A DNA stretch of 64,000 bases from Pseudoxanthomonas sp. PXM03 (GCF_014852005.1 NZ_JACVAU010000001.1:580001-644000), one strand, 5' to 3'; shown: positions 36,524 to 46,096, counted from the first letter of the stretch. Program-made: numbers and translations. The notes: a model not told the origin generated them from the sequence alone.

Positions 36524-37605
36524 GGGCGGTTCTCCGCGGCAATCGCGGCGGCACGTTGCTGCAGCAGTTCCGGCGGCGGATCGGCATACAGGTAGTCGAA
36601 CATCGCCTCGACCGGCTGCACCGGCGTGTTGAGATAGGCGTTGACCTCTTCGTCCACGCGCACGCCGCATTCCTCCTTCCACGCGGCCTCGTCCGCTTCG
36701 CTCCAGACGCCCTGCGCGGTCAGCCACGTGCGCAGGCGGGTGATCGGCTCGCGCTCCCAGCCGGCCTTCACTTCGGCGTCGTCGCGGTAGCGGCGCGCGT
36801 CGTCGGCGGTGGTGTGGTCGGACAGGCGGTAGGTGACGAATTCGATCACCGTGCCGCCCTGGCCCTTGCGGGCGCGCTCGCTGGCGCGGCGCATGCCTTC
36901 CAGCACGGCGATCAGGTCATTGCCGTCCACCTGCAGGCAGTGCAGGCCGCCGGCCAGGCCCTTCTGCGCCAGCGTCTGCGCGCCGGTCTGCGCGCTGCGC
37001 GGCACCGAGATCGCCCAGCCGTTGTTGATCACGCCCAGTACCAGCGGCAGTTCGTAGGCACCCGCGGAGTTCAGTGCGGCGTAGAAGTCGGTTTTCGACG
37101 AACCACCATCACCGCACGTGCTCACCGCGATATGCGGCTGCTTGCGCAGCTTGAACGACAGCGCCGCGCCGGCTGCGTGCAGGCACTGCGTGGAGATCGG
37201 CACGCAGAAGGGGAAGTCGTTGCGTGCGTCGCTGTCGCGGTCGTAGTCGCTGCCGCGCTCGTCGCCGCCCCAGTACATCAGCACGTCGCGCGGCTTCACC
37301 CCGCGCATGAACATGGCGCCGTACTCGCGGTAGCTGGGTGCATAGACGTCGCCGGTGCGCATCGACGCGCCGATGCCGACGTGGGTGGCCTCGTGGCCCA
37401 GGCAGCTGGCATAGGTACCCAGCTTGCCGGTGCGCTGCAGGGCGATGGCCTTGGTGTCGAAGGTACGCACGAACAGCATCTGCTTGAACAACTCGCGCAG
37501 GCGGGCGATGTCGCGGCCGGCCTCGGGCAGGTCGTTGCGTACCAGGGTCCCGTCGGGACCCAGGTACTGGAGGTATTCGATTTCGAAGCTTGCGGCGATG
37601 GTCAT
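36520..37605 (-). CDS. 2-oxoacid dehydrogenase E1 component, alpha subunit
   Basis: The 361-residue thiamine-diphosphate subunit decarboxylates a 2-oxoacid (pyruvate or branched-chain). The ThDP motif GDGGSS (165-170) with NN at 194-195 has the usual spacing, and YASCLGHEATHVG is the conserved substrate/cofactor loop. It is the first gene of the minus-strand operon E1alpha-E1beta-SH3-E2-VOC. The upstream 270-bp gap holds an AT-rich stretch (37641-37663) suitable for a promoter. I leave the pdh/bkd choice open. Confidence 0.9.
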   Translation of the reverse strand: MTIAASFEIEYLQYLGPDGTLVRNDLPEAGRDIARLRELFKQMLFVRTFDTKAIALQRTGKLGTYASCLGHEATHVGIGASMRTGDVYAPSYREYGAMFMRGVKPRDVLMYWGGDERGSDYDRDSDARNDFPFCVPISTQCLHAAGAALSFKLRKQPHIAVSTCGDGGSSKTDFYAALNSAGAYELPLVLGVINNGWAISVPRSAQTGAQTLAQKGLAGGLHCLQVDGNDLIAVLEGMRRASERARKGQGGTVIEFVTYRLSDHTTADDARRYRDDAEVKAGWEREPITRLRTWLTAQGVWSEADEAAWKEECGVRVDEEVNAYLNTPVQPVEAMFDYLYADPPPELLQQRAAAIAAENRP

Positions 37606-37879
37606 CTGGACGGTGTTCTCGTCGGCCGGCGGAATTGGTTTCAAATGTAATTTTAGGAGCTGTGTGCCGGGCGGCTGTCGTGCAATGCAGCAAGACGGGG
37701 GTGAATGGCGCGCGCCTCTTCGAATAAACCGGTGCGGAAACAGGGGCTTGCCCGACTGTCGTTCGGTGTCAGTCCGCCTGCGGTCGGCGTGGGTCGGACG
37801 TGATGCGCGTCGCGTGCTGCGCAAACGACAAGGGGCGCGGTTGCCCGCGCCCCTGTCGACCCCACGATGGCCGGAAAGT

Positions 37880-40800
37880 TCAGCGGATGCGCTGGACCAG
37901 CCGGTCGTGGTTGTTGGCGGGGTTCGGGTCCGTCGTCGTGCTGCTGACGGTGGCTTCGAACTCCAGTTCGGTGCCGCGCTTCGGCTTGCCCGGGACCACC
38001 AGGGCGAAGGCCAGCGTCTGCACACCGCGCGGCATGGCGCCACGACGGGTGCAGTCCGCGGCAGCGCCGTCGGTGGTGTCCTGCACTCGCGTGCAGTTCC
38101 AACCACTCGGTGCGGCGACCGCGGCGTAGCGGGCATCGACGTTGCTGGTCAGCCGTACCGTCACCTGCTCGGCCACATCGGGACCGGCATTGCGCACCGG
38201 CACCAGCAGCGTGGCGATGGTGCCGCGACGCAACGGCAGGGCGGCACCGAGCAGCTGCACCGACAGGTCGGCGCGGGTCTGCGGCAGCGCGGCCACGGCC
38301 ACCGAGACGGCGGCGGTGTTGTCGCCGTTGGCGGGGTCGAGGACGGTCGAGTTGGCCGACACGCCCAGGCCCAGCGTGGTGCCTGCGGCGCTGGCCGGGA
38401 CGATGGCGTCGATCGCGAACGTCGCGTCACCGCCCACGGCCAGCGACGGCGTGGTGCAGGCCACGCGGGTGGTGCCGGCGGTCACTTCCGCCGCGCCGCA
38501 GCTCCAACCGGCGGGCAGCGTGGCCAGCGAAGGCGACAGTTCGGCCGAGAACACGAAGGCGAACGCTGCCGGCGATGCGGCACCCGGGCCGGCGTTGCGT
38601 ACCGTCGCGGTGTAACGCACGGTCTCGCCCACGTTGGCGGTGGCACGGTCGGCCGACACCGTGGCCGACAGGTCGGCGCGGGCGAAGGACGGCACGCGGA
38701 TGCTCAGACGGACCGGATCGTGGTCGGAGGAGCGCACCGCCAGTGTCGCATCACCGAAGTTGTCCACGCCGAAGTCCGCGTTGATGCGCGCGTGGTCCAC
38801 GCGCAGCGCAGCGTCCATCACCAGCGACTCGTTGACCAGCACGTGGTCAAGCGTCTGCGCATTGCCCTCGAACGAGTACGAGTAGCGCTGCGCGGGATCG
38901 GCGATCAGCTGCGAACCGTCCACCAGCGGCGTGGCCAGCGGGCTGGGCATGTACGTCAGCACCTGGTCTTCCGCCGCCGCCTCGCCCTTGATGATGCCCA
39001 TCACGTCGACGTAGCCGTCGTTGAACTCGAACGCGTTGAAATCGCCGACCAGCACGATCTTCTCGTCCGGGTTCGCCTGCTGCATCTCCTGCACCAGCTG
39101 GGCCAGGTAGACCGCCTGCGCGCCGCGCTTCACCCGCACGCGTTCACCGCCGGTGGCCCAGCCGCTGCTGCCGGGCAGGGTGTCGTTGATGTCGTTGAGC
39201 GAGCGCAGATGGTTGACGACGACCGTCAGCGGGTAGCTCGACGCGCCGTCCTGGTGCACGCGGGCGCGCAGGCGCAGCGGCGGGCGGTCGTTGAGCAGGC
39301 TGGTGGTGCCGTTCGGGTTGGCGATCGTGGTCTCCTTGCCGAACTGCGCCACGTCGAGCACCTCGACGCGGGCGATGCCGCCAGCGGTCAGGCGCGAACT
39401 GACCAGGAAGCCGACGTTGATGCCGCCCACGTCGTTGCCCGGCTGCAGGTAGGGCACGTAACCCGGGCGCGCCGCGCAGGTCGCGTCGATACGCTCGGAC
39501 AGCAACTGCAGCACGCGCAGGTTTTCCACCTCCACCGTGCCCAGGATGTCCGGGGTCTTCAGGTAGTCGCAGATCGCCAGCGCGGCTTTGGCCAGTCGCT
39601 TGTCCAGCGCTTCCGGCGTCAGTGTCACCGCGCCGTTGCTGTCGTTGACCTCGTCGAACAGGCGCAGCAGGTTGAAGCTGCCGACGGTGACTTCATCGTA
39701 GCTCGCGTCGTTGACGGCTTCCGGCGACATGCCGCCCGTGACCGTCGGCGGCGTAGCCACGTCGGGCAGCAGCGCCCAGGTGCCGGCGAAGTAGTCGAGC
39801 ACGCCCAGCAGGCCGGTGACGTCCGCACCGGTGTCGGCCGAGAGCGGCAGCGCGCCGACCTGGCCGCGGCTGCGCACCATCAGGCGTTCCTGGTTGGTGT
39901 CGAAGCGCGGCGGGTTCTTGCCGGCGGGCAGGGTGATGGCATCCATCACGGCGATGCCGGGTTCACGGAACGGACGCGCCACGCCGGGCAGGGCGACGTG
40001 GAACACGCCGTCGCTGAAGGACAGCGCGTCGTTCTCGTCCAGGCTGCCGCCGGACGGGGCGATCACCACCGCCTGCGCCACGCTGACGCGCATGCCTTCG
40101 AACCGCTCCAGCGTGCCGGGAAGGGCGTCGGGGCCCAGTTCGGCGGCGGTCAGTTCGATCGCCGCGGGTAGCGCGACGCCGGTTTCCAGCACTTCGACCG
40201 TCGGGGTGACGATCTCGGTGATCGCCAATTGATGCGGGTTGGACGACGGCGTGAATTCCTCCACCGTACCAGTCACGCGCACGCGGGTGCCGACCGCGGC
40301 GGTGGCGGGCGGCGCGCTGCTGGTGAAGACGAACACGGCATCCGAGGTGGCCGGGTCGCCATCGTCGTTGGCGGCCTGCAGGAAGAAGCCGTTGTTGAAC
40401 TTGACCGCGGTGACGATGCCTTCGGTCACCACGCGCTTGCCGTTGTGCGGGGACAGCAGGCCGTTGCCCTGGATCTGCGCGATGGTCAGCGCGACCGGCG
40501 GATCGGGCGGGTCCGGCGGCGCGGCGCCGCTGTTGCGCGGATTCGGCGCACCGACCGCGAAGTCGGCGCCGTTGTTGTTGGTGTCGATGCTGCCGTCGCC
40601 GCCACGCAGCGCAGCGGTGGTGTTGCTGAGCGTGGCGGTCGGCGCGCTGCCTTCGAAACAGTTGGCGGCGCTGCCGAAGCCGACGAAGTCGGCCACGTTC
40701 GCATCAGCGGTCGGGCAGGCGCCTGTCAGCGCCGTGATGCTGCGGCTCAGCGCCACCTTGCCGGCGGTGCCGCTCATCGCGATGGTGCCGGTCGCGTCGG

Positions 40801-41125
40801 GCGTGGGCAGGTCCACTGTGCCGCCGGCGCCCTGCGCCTGCTGGACCAGGTAGAAGCCGCCGGCCGGGATCGTGCCCGTCAGGTTGGTGCGACCGCTCCA
40901 GGTGGTGCCGGCGGAGGAGGTGTACTGCACGCTCCAGCCGGTCAGGTCGACCGCGGTGGGGCCGTTGTTGCGCAGCTCGATGAAGTCGTTCTTCAGCGTG
41001 GCGCCGCTGTTGCCGCCGCCGCCGTAGACCTGGCTGATGACCACCTGTGCCTGCACCGACGACGCGGCGAACAGCAAGGCGAAAGACGCGAACACGGCCG
41101 CAAGGCGGCCCCGTGGCATTTCCAT
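37880..41125 (-). CDS. Large secreted ExeM/NucH-like nuclease with LTD and CARDB/DUF11-like repeats
   Basis: The 1081-residue protein has a signal peptide (cleavage after VQAQ). A lamin-tail (LTD) domain (about 27-165) has NDFIELRNNGPTAVDLTGW. An OB-like linker (about 210-330) and an endonuclease/exonuclease/phosphatase domain (about 475-830) follow; the latter has TVEVENLRVL, VVNHLRS, LVGDFNAFE, TLDHVLVN and SSDHDP. Two or three Ig-like repeats (DLSATVSADRATANVGE; ADLSVQL) end the protein. ExeM-like extracellular DNases degrade DNA in biofilms or release phosphate. A GGGAG Shine-Dalgarno supports the ATG at 41125. Confidence 0.9.
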   Translation of the reverse strand: MEMPRGRLAAVFASFALLFAASSVQAQVVISQVYGGGGNSGATLKNDFIELRNNGPTAVDLTGWSVQYTSSAGTTWSGRTNLTGTIPAGGFYLVQQAQGAGGTVDLPTPDATGTIAMSGTAGKVALSRSITALTGACPTADANVADFVGFGSAANCFEGSAPTATLSNTTAALRGGDGSIDTNNNGADFAVGAPNPRNSGAAPPDPPDPPVALTIAQIQGNGLLSPHNGKRVVTEGIVTAVKFNNGFFLQAANDDGDPATSDAVFVFTSSAPPATAAVGTRVRVTGTVEEFTPSSNPHQLAITEIVTPTVEVLETGVALPAAIELTAAELGPDALPGTLERFEGMRVSVAQAVVIAPSGGSLDENDALSFSDGVFHVALPGVARPFREPGIAVMDAITLPAGKNPPRFDTNQERLMVRSRGQVGALPLSADTGADVTGLLGVLDYFAGTWALLPDVATPPTVTGGMSPEAVNDASYDEVTVGSFNLLRLFDEVNDSNGAVTLTPEALDKRLAKAALAICDYLKTPDILGTVEVENLRVLQLLSERIDATCAARPGYVPYLQPGNDVGGINVGFLVSSRLTAGGIARVEVLDVAQFGKETTIANPNGTTSLLNDRPPLRLRARVHQDGASSYPLTVVVNHLRSLNDINDTLPGSSGWATGGERVRVKRGAQAVYLAQLVQEMQQANPDEKIVLVGDFNAFEFNDGYVDVMGIIKGEAAAEDQVLTYMPSPLATPLVDGSQLIADPAQRYSYSFEGNAQTLDHVLVNESLVMDAALRVDHARINADFGVDNFGDATLAVRSSDHDPVRLSIRVPSFARADLSATVSADRATANVGETVRYTATVRNAGPGAASPAAFAFVFSAELSPSLATLPAGWSCGAAEVTAGTTRVACTTPSLAVGGDATFAIDAIVPASAAGTTLGLGVSANSTVLDPANGDNTAAVSVAVAALPQTRADLSVQLLGAALPLRRGTIATLLVPVRNAGPDVAEQVTVRLTSNVDARYAAVAAPSGWNCTRVQDTTDGAAADCTRRGAMPRGVQTLAFALVVPGKPKRGTELEFEATVSSTTTDPNPANNHDRLVQRIR

Positions 41126-41336
41126 GTTACGGAATCTCCCTCAGTGGATTGGACGCCGCCCCCGTCGGAGGCGGATCGGCCCCCGGCCGACGCAATGTAG
41201 CCGAAGCCTGTGGTACGCGCATTGCATGGGCATGACATAAGTGCCGGTTTTCCATCACCTTGCCCGGGCTGCCTGCCGTCATCGGTTACGCTGGCGCCCC
41301 TGCCGCCGCCCGGGTGGCGCCCCGGTTGATCGACGG

Positions 41337-42197
41337 ATGGCCGTAGAAAAGAACGAGCGCCCGCTGGAAGCGGGCATCCACACCGACCTGTCGGGCCGCA
41401 TGAGCTACGGCGGTTACCTGCAGCTGGACCGCCTGTTGTCCGCGCAGCACCCGGTGTCGGACCCGCCGCACCACGACGAAATGCTCTTCATCGTGCAGCA
41501 CCAGGTCTCCGAGCTGTGGATGAAGTTGATGATCCACGAGCTGCGCGCGGCGATCGGTTTCCTCCAGCGCGACCAGGTCTGGCAGGCCCGCAAGGTGATG
41601 GCGCGCGCCAAACAGGTACTGCGGCAGCTGACCGAGCAATGGTCGGTGCTGGAGACGCTGACGCCGTCCGAGTACATGGGCTTCCGCGACTTGCTGGGCC
41701 CGTCGTCGGGCTTCCAGTCGCTGCAGTACCGCACCATCGAATTCCTGCTGGGCAACAAGAATGCGGCGATGCTGAAGGTATTCGCGCATGATCCTGAGGG
41801 TCACGCCGGGCTTGAGGCCGTGCTGGACGCGCCCAGCCTGTACGACGAATTCCTGATGTACCTCGCGCGCTGGGGCCATGCGATCCCCGCGCAGCACCTG
41901 CAACGCGACTGGCGCCAGTCGCATGCCGCCGACGCCGCGCTGCTGCCGGTGTTCGAAGCGATCTACGAGGACACCGACCGCTACTGGCGCGAGTACTCGC
42001 TGTGCGAGGACCTGGTGGACCTGGAAAGCCAGTTCCAGCTATGGCGCTTCCGCCACATGCGTACGGTGATGCGCATCATCGGCTTCAAGCGCGGCACGGG
42101 CGGCTCCAGCGGCGTGGGCTTTCTGCGGCAGGCGCTGGAGCTGACGTTCTTCCCGGAACTGTTCGACGTGCGGACCTCGATCGGCCCCGGCCGCTGA
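41337..42197 (+). CDS. kynA: Tryptophan 2,3-dioxygenase
   Basis: This 286-residue haem enzyme opens the indole ring to N-formylkynurenine, first step of the kynurenine pathway. [14 protein letters not shown] (near 60) contributes active-site residues. [26 protein letters not shown] holds the proximal haem histidine region, split here as [11 protein letters not shown] and [11 protein letters not shown]. The length equals that of the well-studied Xanthomonas enzyme. The ATG at 41337 is the best start; an open frame extends upstream without conservation. Divergent from the nuclease gene. Confidence 0.95.
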   Translation: MAVEKNERPLEAGIHTDLSGRMSYGGYLQLDRLLSAQHPVSDPPHHDEMLFIVQHQVSELWMKLMIHELRAAIGFLQRDQVWQARKVMARAKQVLRQLTEQWSVLETLTPSEYMGFRDLLGPSSGFQSLQYRTIEFLLGNKNAAMLKVFAHDPEGHAGLEAVLDAPSLYDEFLMYLARWGHAIPAQHLQRDWRQSHAADAALLPVFEAIYEDTDRYWREYSLCEDLVDLESQFQLWRFRHMRTVMRIIGFKRGTGGSSGVGFLRQALELTFFPELFDVRTSIGPGR

Positions 42198-42394
42198 GGC
42201 CGGGATCGGCGCGATTTCCTCCGAAATCCCTTGGAAATCAGCGAATTGAAAGGCTGAACAGGCTAAACGGCCGTTGCAAGGGCTGTGTTTCAGCGATTTG
42301 ACGGCGCCCGGCCACGTCGGTAATCCTCGCCCGTCCCGTGTCTGTTGCACGGGAAACCGAAATCCTGAACCACTTTTTTCTAGGGGGAGCCCGC

Positions 42395-43900
42395 ATGAGC
42401 GGAGCCGTCGACACTTCAACGCCGGAACGGATACCGGAATTCAAGCAACTGCTGGGGCATCCGCGCCCCTTGTGGATGCTGTTCATGACCGAGTTCTGGG
42501 AACGTTTCGCGTTCTACGGCATGCGCTGGGCGCTGGCCCTGTACATCGTCGCGCAGTTCTACGCTGGCGACAGCGCGGGTGAGGCGCCGGCCAGTCGGCT
42601 CTACGGTGCGTACCTGGCGCTGGTTTACGCGGCGGCGCTGTTCGGTGGCTATGTGGCGGACCGGGTGATCGGTTACCAGCGTTCGATCCTGCTGGGTGCC
42701 GTCATCATGGCCGCCGGCCTGTTCCTGATCATGCTGCCCAATGAGCAGTTGTTCCGGCTGGGCCTGGCCACGGTGATCGCCGGCAACGGCCTGTTCAAAC
42801 CGAACATTTCGACCATGGTCGGCAAGCTGTATACGACCGGCGACGGGCGCCGCGATTCGGGTTTCACACTGTTCTACATGGGCATCAACCTGGGCGCGAT
42901 GATCGCGCCGTGGCTGACCGGACTGCTGGCCGAACGGGTCATGGGCGGCACGCCTGAAATGCCGGCTTACAAGGTGGTGTTCCTGGTCTCGGGCATCGGC
43001 ATGTTGATCAGCCTGGTGTGGTTCTGGTTCGGCCGCGCGCAGCTGCAAGGCATCGGACGGCCCCATGAAGGTGCGGAGGGCACTGGCCGCGTACTGGTCA
43101 CGGCGATCTGCGCCATCATCGCCATTCCGGTGATCTACTTCCTGCTGTCGATCGGGGCAGGCGCACTGCAGTGGATCCTGACCGCGCTGTTCATCGGTCT
43201 GTGCGCGCTGATCCTGAAGGAAGGTTTCAAGGATGGCGCCGTGCGACGCGACATGGCCATCGCGATGCTGATCATCTTCGTGTTCAACGTGCTGTTCTGG
43301 TGCTTCTTCGAGCAGGCGGGCAGTTCGTTCAACTTCCTCGCGCAGAACATCGTCAATCGCGACTTCGGCGGCTGGGTGTTCCCGGTGGGCTGGTTCCAGT
43401 CGGTCAATTCGCTGGCGATCATTACCTTGGCGCCTGTCCTGGCCTGGTTGTGGGTGAAGATGGGCAGCAAGAACCCGTCGATCCCCCGCAAGTTCGGCTT
43501 GGGCCTGATCTTCAATGGCCTGGCCTTCCTGCTGCTGATGGTCGCGCTGTCCAGTCTGGTGGACCCGCAGACGCTGAAGATCCCGTTCTGGACGCTGTTC
43601 ATGGTGTATGTGATCCAGTCCGTCGGCGAGCTCTGCCTGTCGCCGATCGGCCTGTCGATGGTGACCAAGCTGGCGCCGGTACGACTGGTCGGTTTCGGCA
43701 TGGGCGGCTGGTTCCTGTCCACTGCAATCGGCAACAACCTGTCGGGCATCTTCGCCAGCCATGTCAGTGGCGAGACCGGCATGACCGTCGAGTCGGCCCA
43801 TGCCGGATATACGATGGGGTTCTGGATCCTGATGGGTGCCGGCGTGCTGCTGTTCCTGATCGCGCCGCTGATCCAGAAGCTGATGCACGGCGTGAAGTAA
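42395..43900 (+). CDS. POT/PTR2-family proton-dependent oligopeptide transporter
   Basis: The 501-residue, 12-14-helix transporter imports di- and tripeptides with protons. FWERFAFYGMRWALALYI is the ExxERFxxYG signature of the family, and GNGLFKPNIS and FTLFYMGINLGA are the PTR2 motifs. A Shine-Dalgarno GGGGGAG lies before the ATG at 42395. A strong bidirectional terminator follows. Confidence 0.93.
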   Translation: MSGAVDTSTPERIPEFKQLLGHPRPLWMLFMTEFWERFAFYGMRWALALYIVAQFYAGDSAGEAPASRLYGAYLALVYAAALFGGYVADRVIGYQRSILLGAVIMAAGLFLIMLPNEQLFRLGLATVIAGNGLFKPNISTMVGKLYTTGDGRRDSGFTLFYMGINLGAMIAPWLTGLLAERVMGGTPEMPAYKVVFLVSGIGMLISLVWFWFGRAQLQGIGRPHEGAEGTGRVLVTAICAIIAIPVIYFLLSIGAGALQWILTALFIGLCALILKEGFKDGAVRRDMAIAMLIIFVFNVLFWCFFEQAGSSFNFLAQNIVNRDFGGWVFPVGWFQSVNSLAIITLAPVLAWLWVKMGSKNPSIPRKFGLGLIFNGLAFLLLMVALSSLVDPQTLKIPFWTLFMVYVIQSVGELCLSPIGLSMVTKLAPVRLVGFGMGGWFLSTAIGNNLSGIFASHVSGETGMTVESAHAGYTMGFWILMGAGVLLFLIAPLIQKLMHGVK

Positions 43901-43936
43901 CTCCCCGGCACCCCGGCGCTCGCCGGGCGCCAACGA

Positions 43937-43965
43937 AAAACGGCGGCCATTGGCCGCCGTTTTTT
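43937..43965. terminator. Bidirectional terminator between transporter and MarR gene
   Basis: A 12-bp stem AAAACGGCGGCC/GGCCGCCGTTTT with an ATT loop has Ts on one side and As on the other. It can stop transcription from both the plus-strand transporter and the minus-strand regulator. Confidence 0.88.
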
Positions 43966-43984
43966 CTTCCAGCAAGGAAAGGCC

Positions 43985-44458
43985 TCAGCCTTCGATGCGT
44001 CGGACGCCTTCCCCGGCCAGCTTGTCGATCAACTGGTCCAGCATCGCGCGCTCCTCGTCGCTCAACGGCTCCAGCATGCGCTGGTGGTACTCGATGACCA
44101 TCGGTGCGACTTCGTCGTAGACCCGGAAACCCTCGTCGGTCAGCGCCAGCACCGAGCGGCGGCGGTCGTCGCCGTGGATCTCGCGCTGGATCAGGGCCCG
44201 TTCCAGCAGGCGGGCCACCGCCCGGCTGACCGCGACCTTGTCCATCGCGGTGCGCGTGGCTACCTCACCCGCTGACAGGCCGGGGAAGCGCCCCAGCACC
44301 GCCATCACCCGCCATTCGGTGATCGCCAGGCCGAAGCGACGGTGGTATTCCCGGGAAATCGCGCTGCTGATCCGGTTGGACAGCACGCTCAACCGGTAGG
44401 AAAACAGGCGGTCGAGGTCGAAATCGGCGTGGACGACGGGGCTGGCTGGCTGGCTCAT
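43985..44458 (-). CDS. MarR-family regulator divergent from hppD
   Basis: The 157-residue winged-helix dimer has LSAGEVATRTAMDKVAVSRAVARL as helix-turn-helix (split at AMDKVAV) and the wing DDRRRSVLALTDEG. It is divergent from hppD with 78 bp between starts, and a 14-bp palindrome in that gap is its likely operator. MarR proteins of this type respond to aromatic ligands; homogentisate or 4-hydroxyphenylpyruvate are natural candidates here. Confidence 0.88.
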   Translation of the reverse strand: MSQPASPVVHADFDLDRLFSYRLSVLSNRISSAISREYHRRFGLAITEWRVMAVLGRFPGLSAGEVATRTAMDKVAVSRAVARLLERALIQREIHGDDRRRSVLALTDEGFRVYDEVAPMVIEYHQRMLEPLSDEERAMLDQLIDKLAGEGVRRIEG

Positions 44459-44472
44459 GTTGCGCTGCTACT

Positions 44473-44501
44473 TGTGGTTGGTTTCAGCTGAAACTATAAA
44501 A
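44473..44501 (+). promoter_or_regulatory. hppD promoter with 14-bp palindromic operator in the spacer
   Basis: A -35-like TTGTGG (44473-44478) and -10 TATAAA (44496-44501) are 17 bp apart. GTTTCAGCTGAAAC, a perfect palindrome, fills 44482-44495. A repressor bound there would block RNA polymerase, and the divergent MarR gene is the obvious source. Confidence 0.65.
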
Positions 44502-44536
44502 TGGGGTCTGACCCGGCAAGCCTAGCGAGGCGCCCC

Positions 44537-45634
44537 ATGAACGCACAACCCAATCTGGGCATCCAGCCCACGACGTTCGACAACCCGATGGGCATCGATG
44601 GCTTCGAGTTCGTCGAGTTCGCCGCACCGCAGGGCCAGGCCCACCACCTGCACGACTACTTCCGCAAGCTCGGCTTCGTCCAGGTCGCGCGCCACAAGAC
44701 CCGCGCCATCAGCACGTATCGCCAGGGCGACTGCACCTTCCTGATCAACGAAGACCCGGATTCCTTCGCCGCGCGCTTCGCCGCCGAGCACGGGCCCAGC
44801 GCCTGCGGCTTCGCGATCCGGGTCAGGAAGCTGGCCGAGTGGGCGCGCGTGCAGGCGCTGAAGAACGGGGCCGAATCGTTCGATGCGGCCGACGAACTCA
44901 CCAAGGCGGTCGCCGCGCCGGTCATCAAGGGCATCGGCGACTGCATGCTTTACATCGTCGACCGCTACGACGACAAGGGCACCATCCACGATCCGGACTA
45001 CGAATACCTGCCCGGGGTGGACCTGCTGCCCGAGGGTTTCGGCCTGACCTTCATCGATCACCTGACCCACAACCTGTACCACGGCAACATGGCCAAGTGG
45101 GCGGACTACTACGAGCGTTTGTTCAACTTCCGCGAGATCCGCTACTTCGACATCAAGGGCGCGAAGACCGGCCTGCTGTCGAAGGCGATGACAGCGCCGG
45201 ACGGCATGGTGCGCATCCCGTTGAACGAGTCCAGCGACCCGAAGTCGCAGATCAACGAGTACCTTGACGCCTACAAGGGCGAGGGCATCCAGCACATCGC
45301 CTGCTTCACCGACGATATCTACACGACCGTGGAAAAGATGCGCGAAGCCGGCGTTGCGTTCCTGGATACGCCCGAGACTTACTTCGAGGTGATCGACCAG
45401 CGCATCCCGGACCATGGCGAGGACGTCGCGCGGTTGGCGAAGAACGGCATCCTGATCGACGCCGACGTGGAGACCAAGCAGCGCAAGCTGCTGCAGATCT
45501 TCACCCAGAACGCGCTGGGCCCGATCTTCTTCGAGATCATCCAGCGCAAGGGCAACGAGGGTTTCGGCGAAGGCAACTTCCAGGCGCTGTTCGAGAGCAT
45601 CGAGCGCGACCAGATGAAGCGCGGGGTGCTGTAG
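44537..45634 (+). CDS. hppD: 4-Hydroxyphenylpyruvate dioxygenase
   Basis: This 365-residue iron enzyme converts 4-hydroxyphenylpyruvate to homogentisate in tyrosine breakdown. The two VOC-like halves and the metal ligands are visible: His in IDHLTHN, His in GIQHIACFTDD and Glu in FFEIIQRKGN. It is followed by a DUF559 gene and then hmgA, the next enzyme of the pathway. Controlled probably by the MarR protein. Confidence 0.96.
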   Translation: MNAQPNLGIQPTTFDNPMGIDGFEFVEFAAPQGQAHHLHDYFRKLGFVQVARHKTRAISTYRQGDCTFLINEDPDSFAARFAAEHGPSACGFAIRVRKLAEWARVQALKNGAESFDAADELTKAVAAPVIKGIGDCMLYIVDRYDDKGTIHDPDYEYLPGVDLLPEGFGLTFIDHLTHNLYHGNMAKWADYYERLFNFREIRYFDIKGAKTGLLSKAMTAPDGMVRIPLNESSDPKSQINEYLDAYKGEGIQHIACFTDDIYTTVEKMREAGVAFLDTPETYFEVIDQRIPDHGEDVARLAKNGILIDADVETKQRKLLQIFTQNALGPIFFEIIQRKGNEGFGEGNFQALFESIERDQMKRGVL

Positions 45635-45645
45635 GCTCGTGCCTG

Positions 45646-45685
45646 AAGCCCCTCTCCCTGCGGGAGAGGGGTTGGGGTGAGGGGC
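45646..45685. repeat. Left 40-bp inverted repeat framing the DUF559 gene
   Basis: The repeat reads AAGCCCCTCTCCCTGCGGGA and continues GAGGGGTTGGGGTGAGGGGC. It is the inverse of 46054-46093 with only two mismatches, both in the hairpin loop (TG against GA). It contains its own hairpin CCCCTCTCCC/GGGAGAGGGG. Confidence 0.9.
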
Positions 45686-45697
45686 AGGAGGACGAGG

Positions 45698-46096
45698 ATG
45701 ACGAACCACCGCAGACCTCCCATGGCGACCCGATCCCTCGAGCGTGCGCAGGAACTGCGTGGCGGTTCGACGGATGCGGAGCGCAAACTGTGGTCTGTCC
45801 TGCGTGGAGGCAACATCGACGGGCTGAAATTCCGCCGACAGCATCCCATCCCGCCCTACACGGTCGACTTCTGCTGCTTGTCGGCCGATCTGGTGGTTGA
45901 AGTTGATGGATCGCAGCACTCGGAGGAATCCGACCGCGCGCGGACTAGGTTTCTGGAGTCGAAGGGTTTCACGGTCCTGCGTTTCTGGGACAACGACGTA
46001 CTGATGCAGATTGACGCGGTGGTCGAGGCGATCTGCCGTACCGTCTCACCATCGCCCCTCACCCCAACCCCTCTCCCGTCGGGAGAGGGGCTTTGA
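45698..46096 (+). CDS. DUF559 protein, endonuclease-like
   Basis: The 132-residue protein belongs to DUF559, related to Vsr-type and PD-(D/E)XK nucleases. It shows [37 protein letters not shown] and VLRFWDNDV. The aspartate in VDF and the glutamate in VVEVDG form the expected catalytic set. It is framed by near-perfect inverted repeats, and its last 14 or so residues ([12 protein letters not shown]) are encoded by the right-hand repeat. It splits hppD from hmgA. Function is unproven. Confidence 0.85.
   Translation: MTNHRRPPMATRSLERAQELRGGSTDAERKLWSVLRGGNIDGLKFRRQHPIPPYTVDFCCLSADLVVEVDGSQHSEESDRARTRFLESKGFTVLRFWDNDVLMQIDAVVEAICRTVSPSPLTPTPLPSGEGL
46054..46093. repeat. Right 40-bp inverted repeat framing the DUF559 gene
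   Basis: The inverse of 45646-45685 (38 of 40 positions). It overlaps the 3' end of the DUF559 coding sequence and ends 15 bp before the hmgA ATG, so the insertion preserves only a minimal leader for hmgA. Confidence 0.9.

Noticed and set aside
37606-37879. A small gene in the gap between E1alpha and the nuclease
   Set aside because: Frames here lack a Shine-Dalgarno and family resemblance. The stretch holds an AT-rich promoter-like segment for the minus-strand operon and otherwise nothing I can name.
41126-41336. An N-terminal extension of tryptophan dioxygenase reaching back to about 41241
   Set aside because: The extra residues are arginine-rich and unlike the family; the ATG at 41337 gives the normal length of about 286 residues. 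The gap is probably a divergent promoter region.
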